DNA of 64,000 nt from Gnetum montanum (Eukaryota > Streptophyta > Gnetopsida > Gnetales > Gnetaceae). Positions 43,817-55,396 of this stretch are shown piece by piece. The stretch spans positions 475,129 through 539,128 of the forward strand of contig MNCI01001832.1 of the NCBI GenBank assembly GCA_015680685.1, given 5' to 3'. The number at the start of each line of letters is the position of its first letter. Position 1 is the stretch's first letter. The notes below the pieces were generated by a model. The model searched no databases. It was not told the origin of the DNA and saw only the letters and a program-made list of their open reading frames with translations. A program made the position numbers and the translations under genes.

Positions 43817-46800
43817 TTACGCATCCCCCCTAGTACCACTGTCACCAGTATCCCTTAGGTTTGCCTCTAAGCCTAACAAATCATCCTCGAGTGGGCCGTC
43901 CCTTTTAGAGGCCATTCCTTCATGAGGAATGACATCTTCACGGGGTTCTTATGCTAACATTGGCTCCCTAAGAGGACAGTCTGCATCATTACCCTCTTCT
44001 TCTTGCACTTGCTCCTCATCTTGTCCACCTTCTTCATCCACTCCTTGTACCTATATACAGTAAATACATCAGTAAAAGACATGATAGGATAAATCAGAAA
44101 ATTTGAATTCAATAACACTCAAACTTACTCGCGATGGTCCTGCTTCCGCAGCAAAGGGGAGCTGATCTAAATTGATCCATAGGCGCTGCATAATTTCATC
44201 TTCAGTTAATTCAGACCATACTCCATTCCCCAGATCAGTTCCAGCCTTCACCTTTCCTTTCTCCATACTAGTCCATCGGGGTGATTCAGGGAAGAAAGTA
44301 GGGATTGTGGTCTTGCCCCCAGGAAGAGCAATTTCTCTCTCCGGGGATGCGCTTACTGTTACCTGCTCCTGGAACTTCTCGAAGGCTTTGGATGCACAAA
44401 TGACATCAAGGAATACCTGCAAGGATTGAGCTTCAACGGCAGAATCTCGATAGTGCTGACGATAAGCGATACTTTATCACTTATATAGATGCTTATGATC
44501 TTTTTCTTTCTGCCCCCTTGCACACTTGCGCAAAAATCCTTCCAGTCTTGGTTTTTCTAGGCCAATAGCTCTATTTGCATCCTCTGCTCTACCAATTCCT
44601 GACTGGTTTGCATGCTGTTCCTGACTGCGGTCCAATAGCGAGCGTAGTGAATAACAGCCGTACGCCAGTCCTCTTCACCCATTCCTCGTGCCTGTAGGAA
44701 TTCACATCACGATTTTAAGTCTTCGACCTCTTTGGTCAGAGACACCCTTTCCTTCTCTGACCTCTGCAGTCTCTTCCAGAGGTCTTCATTAACATTTTGA
44801 CTCTCCCATAAGGAGCGAATCGAGCATAACACACATTTACACATTTCCTCATAAATGTTGCGTGGCACGACCGCCTCGTCTGATGAAGGCTCCACTGTGT
44901 CCAAGTCAATGGGCTCCATAGGGTCCCATCGAAGGCGAGCTCCTGATAACAAACATTATCAAGTGTAAATAAAACATTACAACTGTATAATAAAATAAGC
45001 GTACAATAGCAGTAACATACCAGCCCTAGGATCGATGTGCTCGAGGCGCTCGATCATATCGCTGACAACGCCTTCCATGAAGAAAAACTTGTCAAGATAT
45101 TCTCCCCACGCTCTGCTTACAACGGTGGACGTGGATGCATCTTGTTCATCTGTAGCGTAATTAAGTTAAAATTTCCAGTTATTAATAGAATTCTTTAAAA
45201 AATTCTAATACACTAATTACCTTTGCCTGATACAGTCGAGAGTGCGCTAACATTTTCTACCTCCTCTCTCTCCTCATGCATAAGGGCCTGTGCATCACTG
45301 ATTCTAACAGCCGGGGCCTCTTCTTCCAAAACTGGGGCCCCTTCCCCACGCCGTAATACCATTGCCCCTGTTTCAGGGGTCAACTACTCCGTAGGTCTCA
45401 CTGTTCATGTCACATAACACATCTAAACAATTCAGAATACCCTGAATAAAGTTGCGTAATACGATAATTGCCATGACTTTCACTACGCCTTTACACTTAC
45501 CAGGTGGATGTTTACTTCGCTGAACTTTGACTTGCATAAGTCTGTCCGTGCCACTTGCTGGTTCCATAGGGGCCTCAGTTAGGCGAGGCCTTTTACGCTA
45601 AACCGAGGTGTCTACAATCTCTGCCGCCAGGTGTTTCCCTCGTGAAGCATCGCCGGTGTAGGTGGGAACCACCCCACTTGCATTATCAGGGCCCCGCACT
45701 CAAGGCGCCGCCAAATCCCTTGTCGTTATAGATAGAGACTCCCCAATTCCCTCCAGAGGATCCTATCCCCGGGTAGTGCCGAAAATATGGGAAATCCAAG
45801 GTTTGGATAGCTGGTCTCGATCTTGCTGCACCCAGACCCCATTCCTCTGGACAACCAAAAATTCAGCAAAACACCGAAGGCAAGCTATGAAGAAGGCGAA
45901 ATGCACACTAAAACGAGACTCAAGCTTTTGGCGAAGCCTGATCATTTCAGTGCGTAACCCCTCGACGAAATAGCTTGCCCAGTCGAACTGGGTCCCTTCC
46001 TCCATCACCTTCCGCATAATATGGGCCTGTTCTATAGTAAAGAACCTTCCCTGCGAGAGTGTTTTGGGGAAGGCTCAGGCTCAAAAGAGGGGATAAATAG
46101 TCTTGGTGACCTCTAATTCGATCTTTTCACAAGGGATCCCATTGGTTTCCTTCTTGGTCCCTAGCCACTCCTCCAGCTCCTCCTGACATTTGATGCTCCT
46201 CCTCAATTTTTCCTCTATGGGAAGACCGTCAGAAGGGACGCCAAAGAGGTCAGCAAACAGCTAAGCGTCGATATCAAAGTTTACATGCATGTGATGCACG
46301 CGCGTGCAAAAACACTCAGCCCTCTCGCTGAAGGAGTTAACCAGCGTTAACATTTCGCTGGAAGGGACATCAGGGGTTACGGCCAGAAATAAATGCATTA
46401 GCCTCGCTTCCCGCAGCTTGGTGACCAACGCAATTGGGGCTGCCGTGTGGCCGAGCGAGCATTGTGCCTCCTTAATTTCGCCATAGCGGAAAAGGAGGGT
46501 ATTTTCCTCATGGCCGAAAATCGTGATGGTAATCTCCCAGGATTCCCTGACTGATAACATAAGGCACATGTCAAAGCAGTGAAAACTCTATTACGCAACA
46601 TTTCAGAAGACAAAATAAAAACAATGCAATATACTATAACTAATAACAACAATGAAACCTCACCAGGTCCAAATGGCAAAGGAAATGGAGGAAGTTTCCT
46701 CTGCACGTCTACGACGGTAAGGGGCGGGTCCAAAGTCCATTCTTCATGTAACCATCCAAGGTTCTGACAATTCTTGAAAGAATTAGCATAACGGATGGGA

Positions 46801-47894
46801 TACTCATGAATGTCAAAGGATATCTGCCCCATTACATTGGTGTGTACGTTGCTGGTGGAGGTAAACTCCTTTATCGCTGTTTCGGTCCAGGTCAATGTAT
46901 TGTTATTGCCTACTAATCCATTTTCGTTAATGAAAAACCTGTATCATATAACACATTATTATCCTACGCTTCACAAATCTAGACATTAGAAAAATATTGA
47001 CAATACCACCAGTAAAACAACTTACCCGCCCGAATAATACACTGTGCTTGGTGGGTTTTGAAAGTAAGTCGAGACATGATGGGCCACAAACAAAGTATTG
47101 TACGCATGGTAACAGCTAAACTTGGCCATTTTCCAGATCCAACTTAAGCACCTCAACCCTCTGGCACTAAGTTCGCAGTCTTGGGGACGACTAGTATCGA
47201 TAGCTGCGTCTGGCAAGAAAGCTAGGATGCCCTGCGTAGAACCCACTAATAGGTGTTCCAAAATAGCGCCAGCCACATCCCCTGATAGATGTGACCACAC
47301 AATAATACTGTAGTTACACAGCAAAAACTGCAGAAACTCCAGCGCACCCTTTCGGAACCATATATCCCTCCCCTGCAAACGAGTCTAAGGGGGAGGAACA
47401 TTGGGTACGATAGGGTTTATACAACATAAAACCACGACTATATCCAAAATGATTAGGCTGGGTTTCAACATGATACTGTACAGAAAACAAACACGTTACC
47501 ACCTAGATTCCGATTTGCATGCTTAAACTATAGGAAAATTTACAAAATTACGCTCTAGCCATATAGCCGAAATCGCCGAAACCCTTGTAATAGTACAAGG
47601 TCTGTCTCAGACAACGGCAATAGACGCAATACTGTTGTCTAAACCCTCGTTTTAACGTGAGGTCTACAACCTAAAACTCTAATTTATGCAGATGATGCAA
47701 AAAGAATAAACACAAAAAGAAAAAAAACAAAAGCGTATCACAAGAAGCAATACGAGTAAGTAAGGGATGGCCTACCGATTCAGAGGAGTGACATCCCTCA
47801 CTTCTACCAAGGCCTGCGAAGCACGTTGCAGGCTCCCCTGTACTTTGTCAATTTTAGCCAACTTGGTATTCTTTTCTCTAACTTTCGGCACCAT
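43817..47894 (-). pseudogene. Opposite-strand eight-exon accessory gene with HAD/FCP1-like domain
   Basis: Exons, 5' to 3' on the minus strand: 47894-47776, 47475-47026, 46938-46664, 46550-45501, 45400-45221, 45149-45021, 44942-44129, 44050-43817. All seven introns are GT-AG, five with GTAAGT-, GTGAGG- or GTATGT-like donors, and every junction keeps phase. The ancestral protein was about 1080 residues. Exon 2 resembles plant FCP1-type HAD phosphatases: LIILDIVVVL (motif I), ALEFLQFLLCNYSIIVWS (motif II), and near its end YNTLFVAHHVSTYFQNPPST where the family has NTLLVDDSPYKALLNPPHT. The motif I second Asp and the later Asp pair are replaced. Exons 4-7 are alpha-helical and charged; RKRPRL in exon 4 looks like a nuclear signal. 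The last exon is acidic. About nine in-frame stops and one frameshift (exon 7) kill it. Exons 6-8 are conserved in Tat1. Function unknown. Confidence 0.8.
47026..47475 (-). other. HAD/FCP1-like exon of the accessory gene
   Basis: 150 codons preceded by TTTTCTGTACAG and followed by GGCGG|GTAAGT. Hydrophobic strand plus Asp (LIILDI), the helix ALEFLQFLL, strand SIIVWS, helix ILEHLLVG, and the terminal strand NTLFV with NPPSTVYY correspond in order and spacing to the plant FCP1-homology domain. Catalytic positions are changed: DIV for DxD, AH for DD. One in-frame stop (TAG) lies after the first third. Confidence 0.72.
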
Positions 47895-48383
47895 TGTTGC
47901 AATTCTGAAGACCTTCACACCTCAACACCTTCACGAATAACACGCTGCAATTTTTCGCTCTTTCTCCTTCTCTCTGTGACAACCAAGAATTCAAATTTGT
48001 GATAGCCAACAGCCTGTTCTCGATAAGAACTGCCTACTTATATGCAAAATTAATTGACTTGACGCCCGATTTAAGTGAGACTTTCCCAAATACTGATGAG
48101 CTGGAACTCGAAAATCAAGGCATTAATTGCGACAGATATCGCATGCATTACGGTCCGAAATGATCTTAAACTATTGCTTCTTATCTCCTCGTAATTAGGT
48201 CGCATTAATTACAGGCTGTTCACGATGTTCAAAATTCAATTAGCTTCTCACGCTCAGAGACGTCACATCACATCCTTTTCCTTTTAGACTAAACCAAGCA
48301 TTATTCGTTAAATACTTATAGCATCCAACTTAGCACCTTTCTAATTACTTTCATATTTGACAATTTTGCAGGACAATTGACAA

Positions 48384-51300
48384 ATGGACGAAACTTTATC
48401 TGCGCTCCTAGTTTTAACAGGTCCACATGGGAAAATTATTAGACAACTTGATCCCACATTAGTAGAGACTAACCTTGCCCTCGATGACGCAACCATAGCC
48501 ACATCGGAAACATCTCTAGACTAGCCAGAACAATCGACGCGCACGCTAGATCTGGAAGTAGGAGATGTAACCGAAGACCTCCTTAACGAGGTCTCTGTGG
48601 TTATGCATAGAGGTGAGAATAAAAATATTAAGGTTAGCTCCTTACTAGACTAAAAGGCACATGAAAACATAAGACAGGTCCTCCAGAACAACATCACGGT
48701 GTTCACATGATCATACAAAGATATGCCGGGACTAGACCCAAGGTTAATACAACACAACATAATTCTAGATCCCCATATCAAAGCAGTTAGACAAAAAGCA
48801 CGAAAGATTAAGCCAGAAGTCACGCTAGTAGTACGTGATGAGATCACTAAACTATACCAGGTTGGTTTTATTCGCGCGGTCAATTACTCAGACTGGGTAT
48901 CTAACATTGTAGTTGTTCCTAAAAAGACCGGAGGGATACGCATCTGCATAGACTTCCGAGACTTGAACAAAGCTACAATAAAAGATAATTTCCCATTACC
49001 GAGTATCGACCAACTAGTGGATACAACCGCTGGGCATGCACTTTTATCCTTCATGGATGGCTTCTCAGGCTACAATCAAATACGCATCAACCTAGAACAC
49101 TAGCTGACAACCATCTTCATGACACCCTGGGGGACCTTTTGCTACACCATGATGCCTTTTGGGTTAAAAAATGCTGGAGCTACGTATCAACGAGCTATGA
49201 TGTACATCTTTAGCGATTATCTCCTAGGGAGACTGAATGATTATGTTGATGATATAGCTATTAAGTCTATAAGGTGAGAAGATCATTCGGAGGATCTGGA
49301 GTTAGTCCTTAAAAGATGCTCTAAATACGACCTCCAGCTCAACCCAAAGAAGTGTGTATTCGGAGTCAAAACCGGACGCATGCTGGGGTTTGTGGTATCA
49401 GAAACTAGTATACGAGTAGACCCTGACAAAGTCAAAGCCATTGTTGAATTGACACCCCCTACAAATCTCAAGCAATTACGCGAATTACAAGGGAGGTTAC
49501 AGTTTATCAGGCGGTTCATCTTGAGATTAACCGATAAATTACACCCTATGCAAAACTTGCTTAAAAAGGGGGTTAATTTCGAATGGACAGACGATTGTCA
49601 GCGTGCGTTTGACAGCTTGAAACAAGAGCTTCAACGCTTGTCAATAGTTTTCCCATCGCAAAGGGATCAACCATTTTACATTTACCTCGCAACATCAGAT
49701 GTAACCTTAGCTGCATTGCTCTGTCAAAAGAGGGATGATGGGTCAGAAGTACCCATCTACTACTTGAGTCATGCTCTATGTGTGTATGAAACGAGGTACA
49801 ATAAAGTAGAGCGTAATTGCTTAGCATTAGTGTTTACGCTCAAAAAGTGCAGACACTATCTCTTCCGTCGCCAGGTCAACATAATCTGCAAAAATAACAT
49901 CCTTAGGGCCATTACACATAACCTGTACGAAAGTAGTAAAATAGTTCATTGGAAAGCTATCACAGCAAAATTTGATCTACATTACATTGGTCAATCTTCT
50001 ATGAAAGGTCAAGCGATAGCTGACCAACTGATAACATCGCCTATTGACAGTCAGGCAACCATAGAGCCTGAATTTCCAGACGAGCATGTACATAGTTTAA
50101 GCCCTATTTTAACAGGTCCCAAAGCAACGTTATATTTTGACGGAGCTTCAACCACTAGAGGCGGCAGTGCCGCCACAGTCATTACGCTATCACCTGAGGA
50201 TGTGCGTCTTCATGCTTACCGCTTGACCTTTTCTTGTACGAACAATGTGGCAGAGTACGAGGGACTCCTCAGGGGATTATTAATAGCTAAAGAGCTTGAT
50301 GTTCAACACCTGGCGATTAGAGGCGATTTGATGCTTGTTATAAATCAAATCACAGGAGTCTACGCCTGCAAGGCTGTACACTTACAACCCTATTGCGATA
50401 TGGCTAAAGATCTTCTGAAGCAGTTCACAACGATCGATGCCCAACACGTGCCCTGAAACGATAATACACTAGCCGATGCATTGGCTACATTAGCTTTAAA
50501 CGTGCCGTGGCACCTGTTCGACACATGTCCCGCCTTAATAATAGATTGTACAGGTCCTATCATTCAGGCGGCGCAAATATCTTCACTGCTCGAGGATAGA
50601 ATGCCAGAGTGGTACGACAACATTAAAACTTACCTCTTGCATGGAAAACCATCACACGAGTTAACACATGCACAGAAAGATGCTATTCACAAGCGAGCTA
50701 GGCAGTACATCATCATAGGAGACAGTACCCTCTGTAGACGCTCTTTTGATGGAGTACTGCTCACTTGCGTCAACAAAGACCAGGCACAACGCATGGTAGG
50801 CGAAGTCCATGAGGGATTATGCGGAGGACACGTAGCACCACAAGCCATGGCCTCTAAAATCCATTGCTTAGGGTATTATTGGTCGTACATGGAGAAAGAT
50901 TGTCTTACAAAGGTTAAAACGTGCGACACGTGTCGGCGTTACGCGAACCTTATACACGTGTCGCCTATAGAACTACACACGACTCAGATAACATGGCCCT
51001 TTCAACAATGGGGATTAGACATTATAGGGCCTATCACACCGAAATCTTCCGCAGGTCATAGCTTCATAATCACAGCCACCAAGTACTTCATGAAGTGGGT
51101 GGAAGCCATCCCTTTGTGAAAGATCACGTCGCAACAGATCTATCACTTCATTCTAGATAACATTGTAACCAGATTTGGCCTCCCGATGACTATAGTGATC
51201 GACAATGGGCCACAGTTTAGCAGTTTGGAAACCAAATCCTTTTGTGACAATCTTGGCATCAAATAATCTTTTTCCTCGCCTTATTACCTGCAAGCGAATG

Positions 51301-51845
51301 GTCAAGCTGAAGCGACAAACAAGGTCATTATCAACTTACTCAAGAAAATGCTCGACAGCAACAAGAGATGGTGGCATGAAAAGATCCTTTATGTGCTATG
51401 GGCGTATTGTACCACATGCAGAACAGCTACAGACAGTACGCCCTATAGCCTAGTCTATGGATCCGAGGTGGTGCTACCCCTCGAATTACAAGTTCCTTTT
51501 CTGCGAATGGTCCTCTCCATGATTATAAATGAGGCTCAACACACTGAGTTTCGGATCATGGATTTGGATTCAATAGAGGAGAAGCGAATACAGACGCTTG
51601 ATACCATCGAAAAGTATAAGCAGAGGCAGAAGCACCATCACAATCTTCAACAACATCCTATCAAGAAGGGAGATTTGGTTCTCAAGGCCGTTCACGAACC
51701 AGTAGATAAGTTCTCTGTAAACTGGGACGACCCTTTCTTGGTAGCTGATGTGTATGGCAATGGCGCATTCAAGCTAGCAGATATCAGCGGCAACAAGTTA
51801 CCGAATCCCGTGAATCATATATATCTAAAGCGGTACTACATTTAG
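48384..51845 (+). pseudogene. Tat2 pol: RT, RNase H, archaeal-type RNase H, integrase
   Basis: One frame throughout, interrupted only by stops. It opens at ATG 48384, ten bases after a splice-acceptor-like TTTTGCAG. RT: RQKARKIKPEV, VVVPKKTGGIRICIDFRDLN, active site YVDD at 49242-49253. RNase H at 49660-49960 (YYLSHAL, RNCLALVFTLKK). The second, archaeal-type RNase H at 50130-50450: YFDGAS, NNVAEYEGLL, RGDLMLVINQ. Integrase: GLCGGH ... CDTCRRY zinc site (50810-50945), core with GLDIIGPI, DNGPQF and QANGQAEATNK. C-terminal region to HIYLKRYYI. Eight internal stops, each one transition from a plausible sense codon. Confidence 0.92.
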
Positions 51846-51879
51846 CTGCATATCCAGTGTTAACATCAGGCATGATAAC

Positions 51880-52460
51880 AATCGTCTGCTACGACGCTAA
51901 ACTGGCAACAATCATCCGCTACGACGCAAAATTGGCAACAATCGTCCGCTATGACGTAAAACTGGCACTCTCCTCACGCGTCTGCCACGACGCTAAACTG
52001 GCACTGATCGTCCGCTATGACATAAAACTGGCACTACTTGCATGCGTCCGCCATGACGCTAAACTGGCAACAATTGTCCACCACGACGTAAAACTGGCAA
52101 GTTGTAACCATCCGCTACGACGTAAAACTGGTAGTGTTGTACAGGTTTGCCAAGACGTAAAACTGGTATTTCCTGCATGCGTCTGCCATGATGCTAAATT
52201 GGCACTGGCTATCTGCTAGGACATAAAACTGGCACAGGTGAGTGTCCGTCTGCTGAGACGTAAAACTAGCATAGATCTGTCTCTGGGTTGACATGAAACT
52301 GGCATCCACAACGTGGTCTGCTGAGACCATAAATCAGCTCTACCACCACCCGCTATGACGTAAAACTAGCATTTTTCGGTTTGCCCAGACTTTAAACTAG
52401 GACCATGGTCTGCTGAGACTTAAAACCAGCAACGACAGTCTACCAGGACTTAAAACTGGG
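51880..52460 (+). repeat. Tat2 3' UTR tandem array
   Basis: About fifteen degenerate units of roughly 35-45 bp, each with a core like GCTACGACGTAAAACTGGCA. It lies directly after integrase. The core matches the Tat1 array at 9430-9760. The short frames across it have no independent support. Confidence 0.88.
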
Positions 52461-53598
52461 ACCTAGAGATCGCCATCATGCAAATCAAGCGAGTGTAATC
52501 GTCTCCGTTTGGCTGCACAACAAATGGGGTGGGATGTTGGGACAGTCCCAGCATCGTGACCTCACAGGCATTCTGCTGATTCCTCGAATGTGCTGAAAGG
52601 CATACTACTGACCCCTTGGAGATGCCGTCACTGCCCCCACTGTAGCGGTGGCACCTCTGAGAGTTTAGTTTCACCGATCGGAGCCCCAAAGGAGTACTCA
52701 TCAAAAACGACCTTGGGGATCTCCGCTCATCATCACTATCAGGCTCTGGCTTCACAAATTCACCTAGCTGGTTCTTTGCGTAACCAGTTGGGTGTGATGA
52801 GTTTGATAATCTTTGGCGGCGATATGCTGGGCCGAGCGTCAATGGTGAAGACCCTGGCCTCGTGCTACAATTCCTTCTTCATGGCTCGCTCACTCTGTCT
52901 CGCCCTAAACAGTACTTGTTTCAACAACCTCTCCAGTAATTCGACCGAGCAATGGTGCCCTCTATCTTCTTCTTTGGTTACAGGTCACTTGTTACGAAGA
53001 TGTCGTTCAAAGGTGCGTTCATCTGACCGGTGAAATACAGACAATGTTTTGAGATGGTCGCCTAGGTTAGACTGTTCACTCAGGAGTGCATCCCTATTTT
53101 CTCCATAATCCTGCCTCTAGTTCTTACTTCTCTACATCTCCACCATCTGTTTCCCTTATGCAAAATGTACATACACAGCATATGCTTTCCGCATCTGCAT
53201 TACAATCAAGTCCATGAACCGGCGTAACGCAACTCGCCTATTAGACGCTAAAAAAAAACGTGGGTCGGCAAAACAGATGAAACACAACTCATCCAGGCCA
53301 TGTAGATGAAACACAATTAGTCTAGGAAGTCCCTTCATCTACAAAATGACGGCATAACTCCATGCAAACGCAATTGTAGGAGAAAGCCTAAGTGCTTATG
53401 CGTGAAAAAACTATATTCACACATTTGCGTCTTCCCCGAACCTCACTTGAGTCTTCCCCGAACCTCTTTCCCCTCACCTCTATAAGAATTTCCTACCATA
53501 CCATTTTATCTCCCATTTCCCTCATTTCTGCACTTCTGCTTTGACAGGGCGACACTTGAGTAACCATTGATGAACACTGTTGGTACTTTTACTTATCC
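52461..53598. other. Tat2 3' non-coding region
   Basis: Two overlapping open frames (- 52450-52842, + 52590-53033) have no recognised motif. A direct repeat 'gtcttccccgaacctc' lies at 53428 and 53452. I see nothing else. Confidence 0.55.
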
Positions 53599-53673
53599 GG
53601 TGTTTCGTATTCTTTGTTGACGTCTTTCGGGTGAGCCCTTTAAACGTCAACAAAGAGGGGCCATTGAAACACC
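53599..53673 (+). promoter_or_regulatory. Tat2 polypurine tract within hairpin
   Basis: GTCAACAAAGAGGGGCCAT (53646-53664) precedes the LTR start at 53665. GGTGTTTC (53599-53606) pairs with GAAACACC (53666-53673), the LTR start itself; CTTTGTTGACG (53612-53622) pairs perfectly with CGTCAACAAAG (53645-53655). The loop contains CGGGTGAGCCC. Tat1 has the same arrangement with different bases. Confidence 0.8.
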
Positions 53674-55254
53674 GTAGAAATTGCGAATCGACCTCAGGCG
53701 AAGATTCACAATTCAGGTGAAAGTTCGCGATAGAAATCTAGAAGACAGAGCAGGGCAAAGGGACGCGCAACATCAAGTATCCAAGTTTCTTGCAAATTTT
53801 ACCTTACTGTGTTTTCTTTCTTTACGCTACATTATGCAAAATAGTGTAGTGTCACTTAACGTAACTCTACTTAGCATAGCTCAATATTAGAAGGTAACTT
53901 ACTTCGGTGGATTTGATGAAGCTTAAAGCCTAAGCAGCGTAATATGCGACCTGTCACATATTCGGCTAAGTCTTTTGCTTAGGGTTGAGTTTATGCTCCG
54001 TTACGCAAAGCAGCGTAACGAGCTTCAAGAAAGTCAAAGTTAGAGTCCAAGGAAGCGTAGCAGATTGACTTCTTCCTTTTTGCAGATGGGTCGTTTTACG
54101 CTCATTACGGTACGCAGCGTAGGCAAGCGTAAATTTATTGTAAATTTGACCATTTTATGCTCTATTACGCTTTGCGGTGTAAATGAGTGTAAAACAGCTT
54201 GAATTAACTATTTTCATGTTTAATTACGCTCTGCCACGCGACGTAGCGCGAATGAGCGTAATGCAGCCTACGACCAGCTAGGACAATATCAGACATGCAC
54301 CTGTTATCCACACGCACAATACGCTGATGAGCGTATTGTGTGTAATCACGAGGCGACTTTGGCAAAAGTGGTTAATAGTGTACTTCACCCCTTCTCCTAG
54401 AAATGTGACGCGACATAGCCAGTTTCATCATACAATTGGACAAGTCAATGGTATTTTGAAGGTTCGGGACACGTGTCATTAAGACCATGCCTTCTCCACA
54501 TGTTTTTGAACTTATAAATACTCCAGTTGGCGAAGAAACAAGGGCTGGCATCTTCAACTTTTGGCAATCATCACCTTTGAGTAGAGACAGGAGACATCTT
54601 TGAGCATTGACAACAGGAGCGATCAGTCCTTTGGCGAAAAATACAGGTCTCTCCATTGGCGATCATTGGCAGTTTGAGCAGAGACTACCGAAGGCACAGG
54701 GAACAGATCAGAGATCAAGAGATCATCTGGTGCGGTTGGCAAGATCTATTGATCAGAAACAGTTGATCGATAGACATTCAGGCTTGACGTTCCTTGCATC
54801 TCATCTTTGGCTTATGAGGTAGACCAAACTTCATTATGTACTCCTTGTTGAATGGTTTTCTTGCTATTTTGTGTATGCTTCGCACAAGATAAGTGGAGTT
54901 TTCCATTGGAACTTTGTAGACAATATACTCAGTTTTCGGGTCAAAGCACGGATCTTGGAATTGCGCATTTTTCTTAAATTTGACCCTCCTTGTCGTGTTG
55001 ACGTTGTCGTTATTTCAATTTATCTACATCATTTTCTACTCCTTTTACGATTCACCGAATCAAATTGTTTCATAGAATATCTATAATATTTATTAATTTA
55101 CTAATTGAGTAAGTCCCTGTCTGATCGACAAGACCGTTCAGGGCACCGTGGATTCGTTTTCTCCAGCATGGCCCTCGCACGGATCCGTGGTTAAGCCTGT
55201 GTACACGGATCTTCATTTGGTATTTTCCAGCTACCGACATTTTCCGTTGTTCCA
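53665..55254 (+). repeat. Tat2 3' LTR
   Basis: 1590 bp, TGAAACACC...TTCCA, followed by CTTGG. Colinear with the 5' LTR without large indels; most differences are transitions. TATA box at 54513-54520. Confidence 0.93.
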
Positions 55255-55259
55255 CTTGG

Positions 55260-55391
55260 AAAGATAACAATTGACTAACCTGTCCTTGTTTTGTAAAGGT
55301 GCATAAGCTCTTAGTCGTTAGAATTCGATCAGATCGTGCGTGGATGCTTGTATTCGTATGGTTGGACGTAGGGATACATTGTTGCTCATCA
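55260..55391 (+). repeat. Copy A 3' LTR, second part
   Basis: Resumes with 'aaagataacaattgactaac', matching 29987-30119 of the 5' LTR, and ends CTCATCA at 55391. Confidence 0.9.
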
Positions 55392-55396
55392 AGAGC

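Larger units (their letters stand above)
37365..55254 (+). mobile_element. Tat2: 17.9-kb Tat/Ogre-lineage Ty3/gypsy element
   Basis: LTRs 37365-38953 and 53665-55254, TSD CTTGG (37360-37364 and 55255-55259), PBS, PPT. Order: gag, protease, 27-bp tandem array, an eight-exon gene on the opposite strand, pol (RT, RNase H, archaeal-type RNase H, integrase), tandem array, hairpin/PPT. The second RNase H after the first, and the large size, place it in the Tat clade (Ogre-like). LTR copies differ at many, mainly transition, sites. Every sense frame has stops. The whole element is rich in TTACGC/GCGTAA. Confidence 0.93.
29270..55391 (+). mobile_element. Athila-like Ty3/gypsy element, copy A (interrupted by Tat2)
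   Basis: 5' LTR 29270-30119; 3' LTR 36676-37364 plus 55260-55391. Both LTR ends carry the inverted pair TGATGAG...CTCATCA. Flanks are ATAGC (29265-29269) and AGAGC (55392-55396), a target-site duplication with one change. The element proper is about 8.2 kb: PBS, gag, protease, RT, RNase H, then a region without integrase. The 17.9-kb Tat2 sits in its 3' LTR. It is inserted in a LINE. Confidence 0.88.

Noticed and set aside
47026-47475. HAD-like exon as part of an independent host gene swallowed by Tat2
   Set aside because: Its splice phase continues into the downstream exons that Tat1 also carries, and it sits wholly between Tat2 protease and pol without target-site duplication or LTR of its own. 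Capture by the element fits better.
51857-52219. 120-residue frame across the 3' array
   Set aside because: It follows the periodicity of the tandem repeat after the pol stop; no domain is present.
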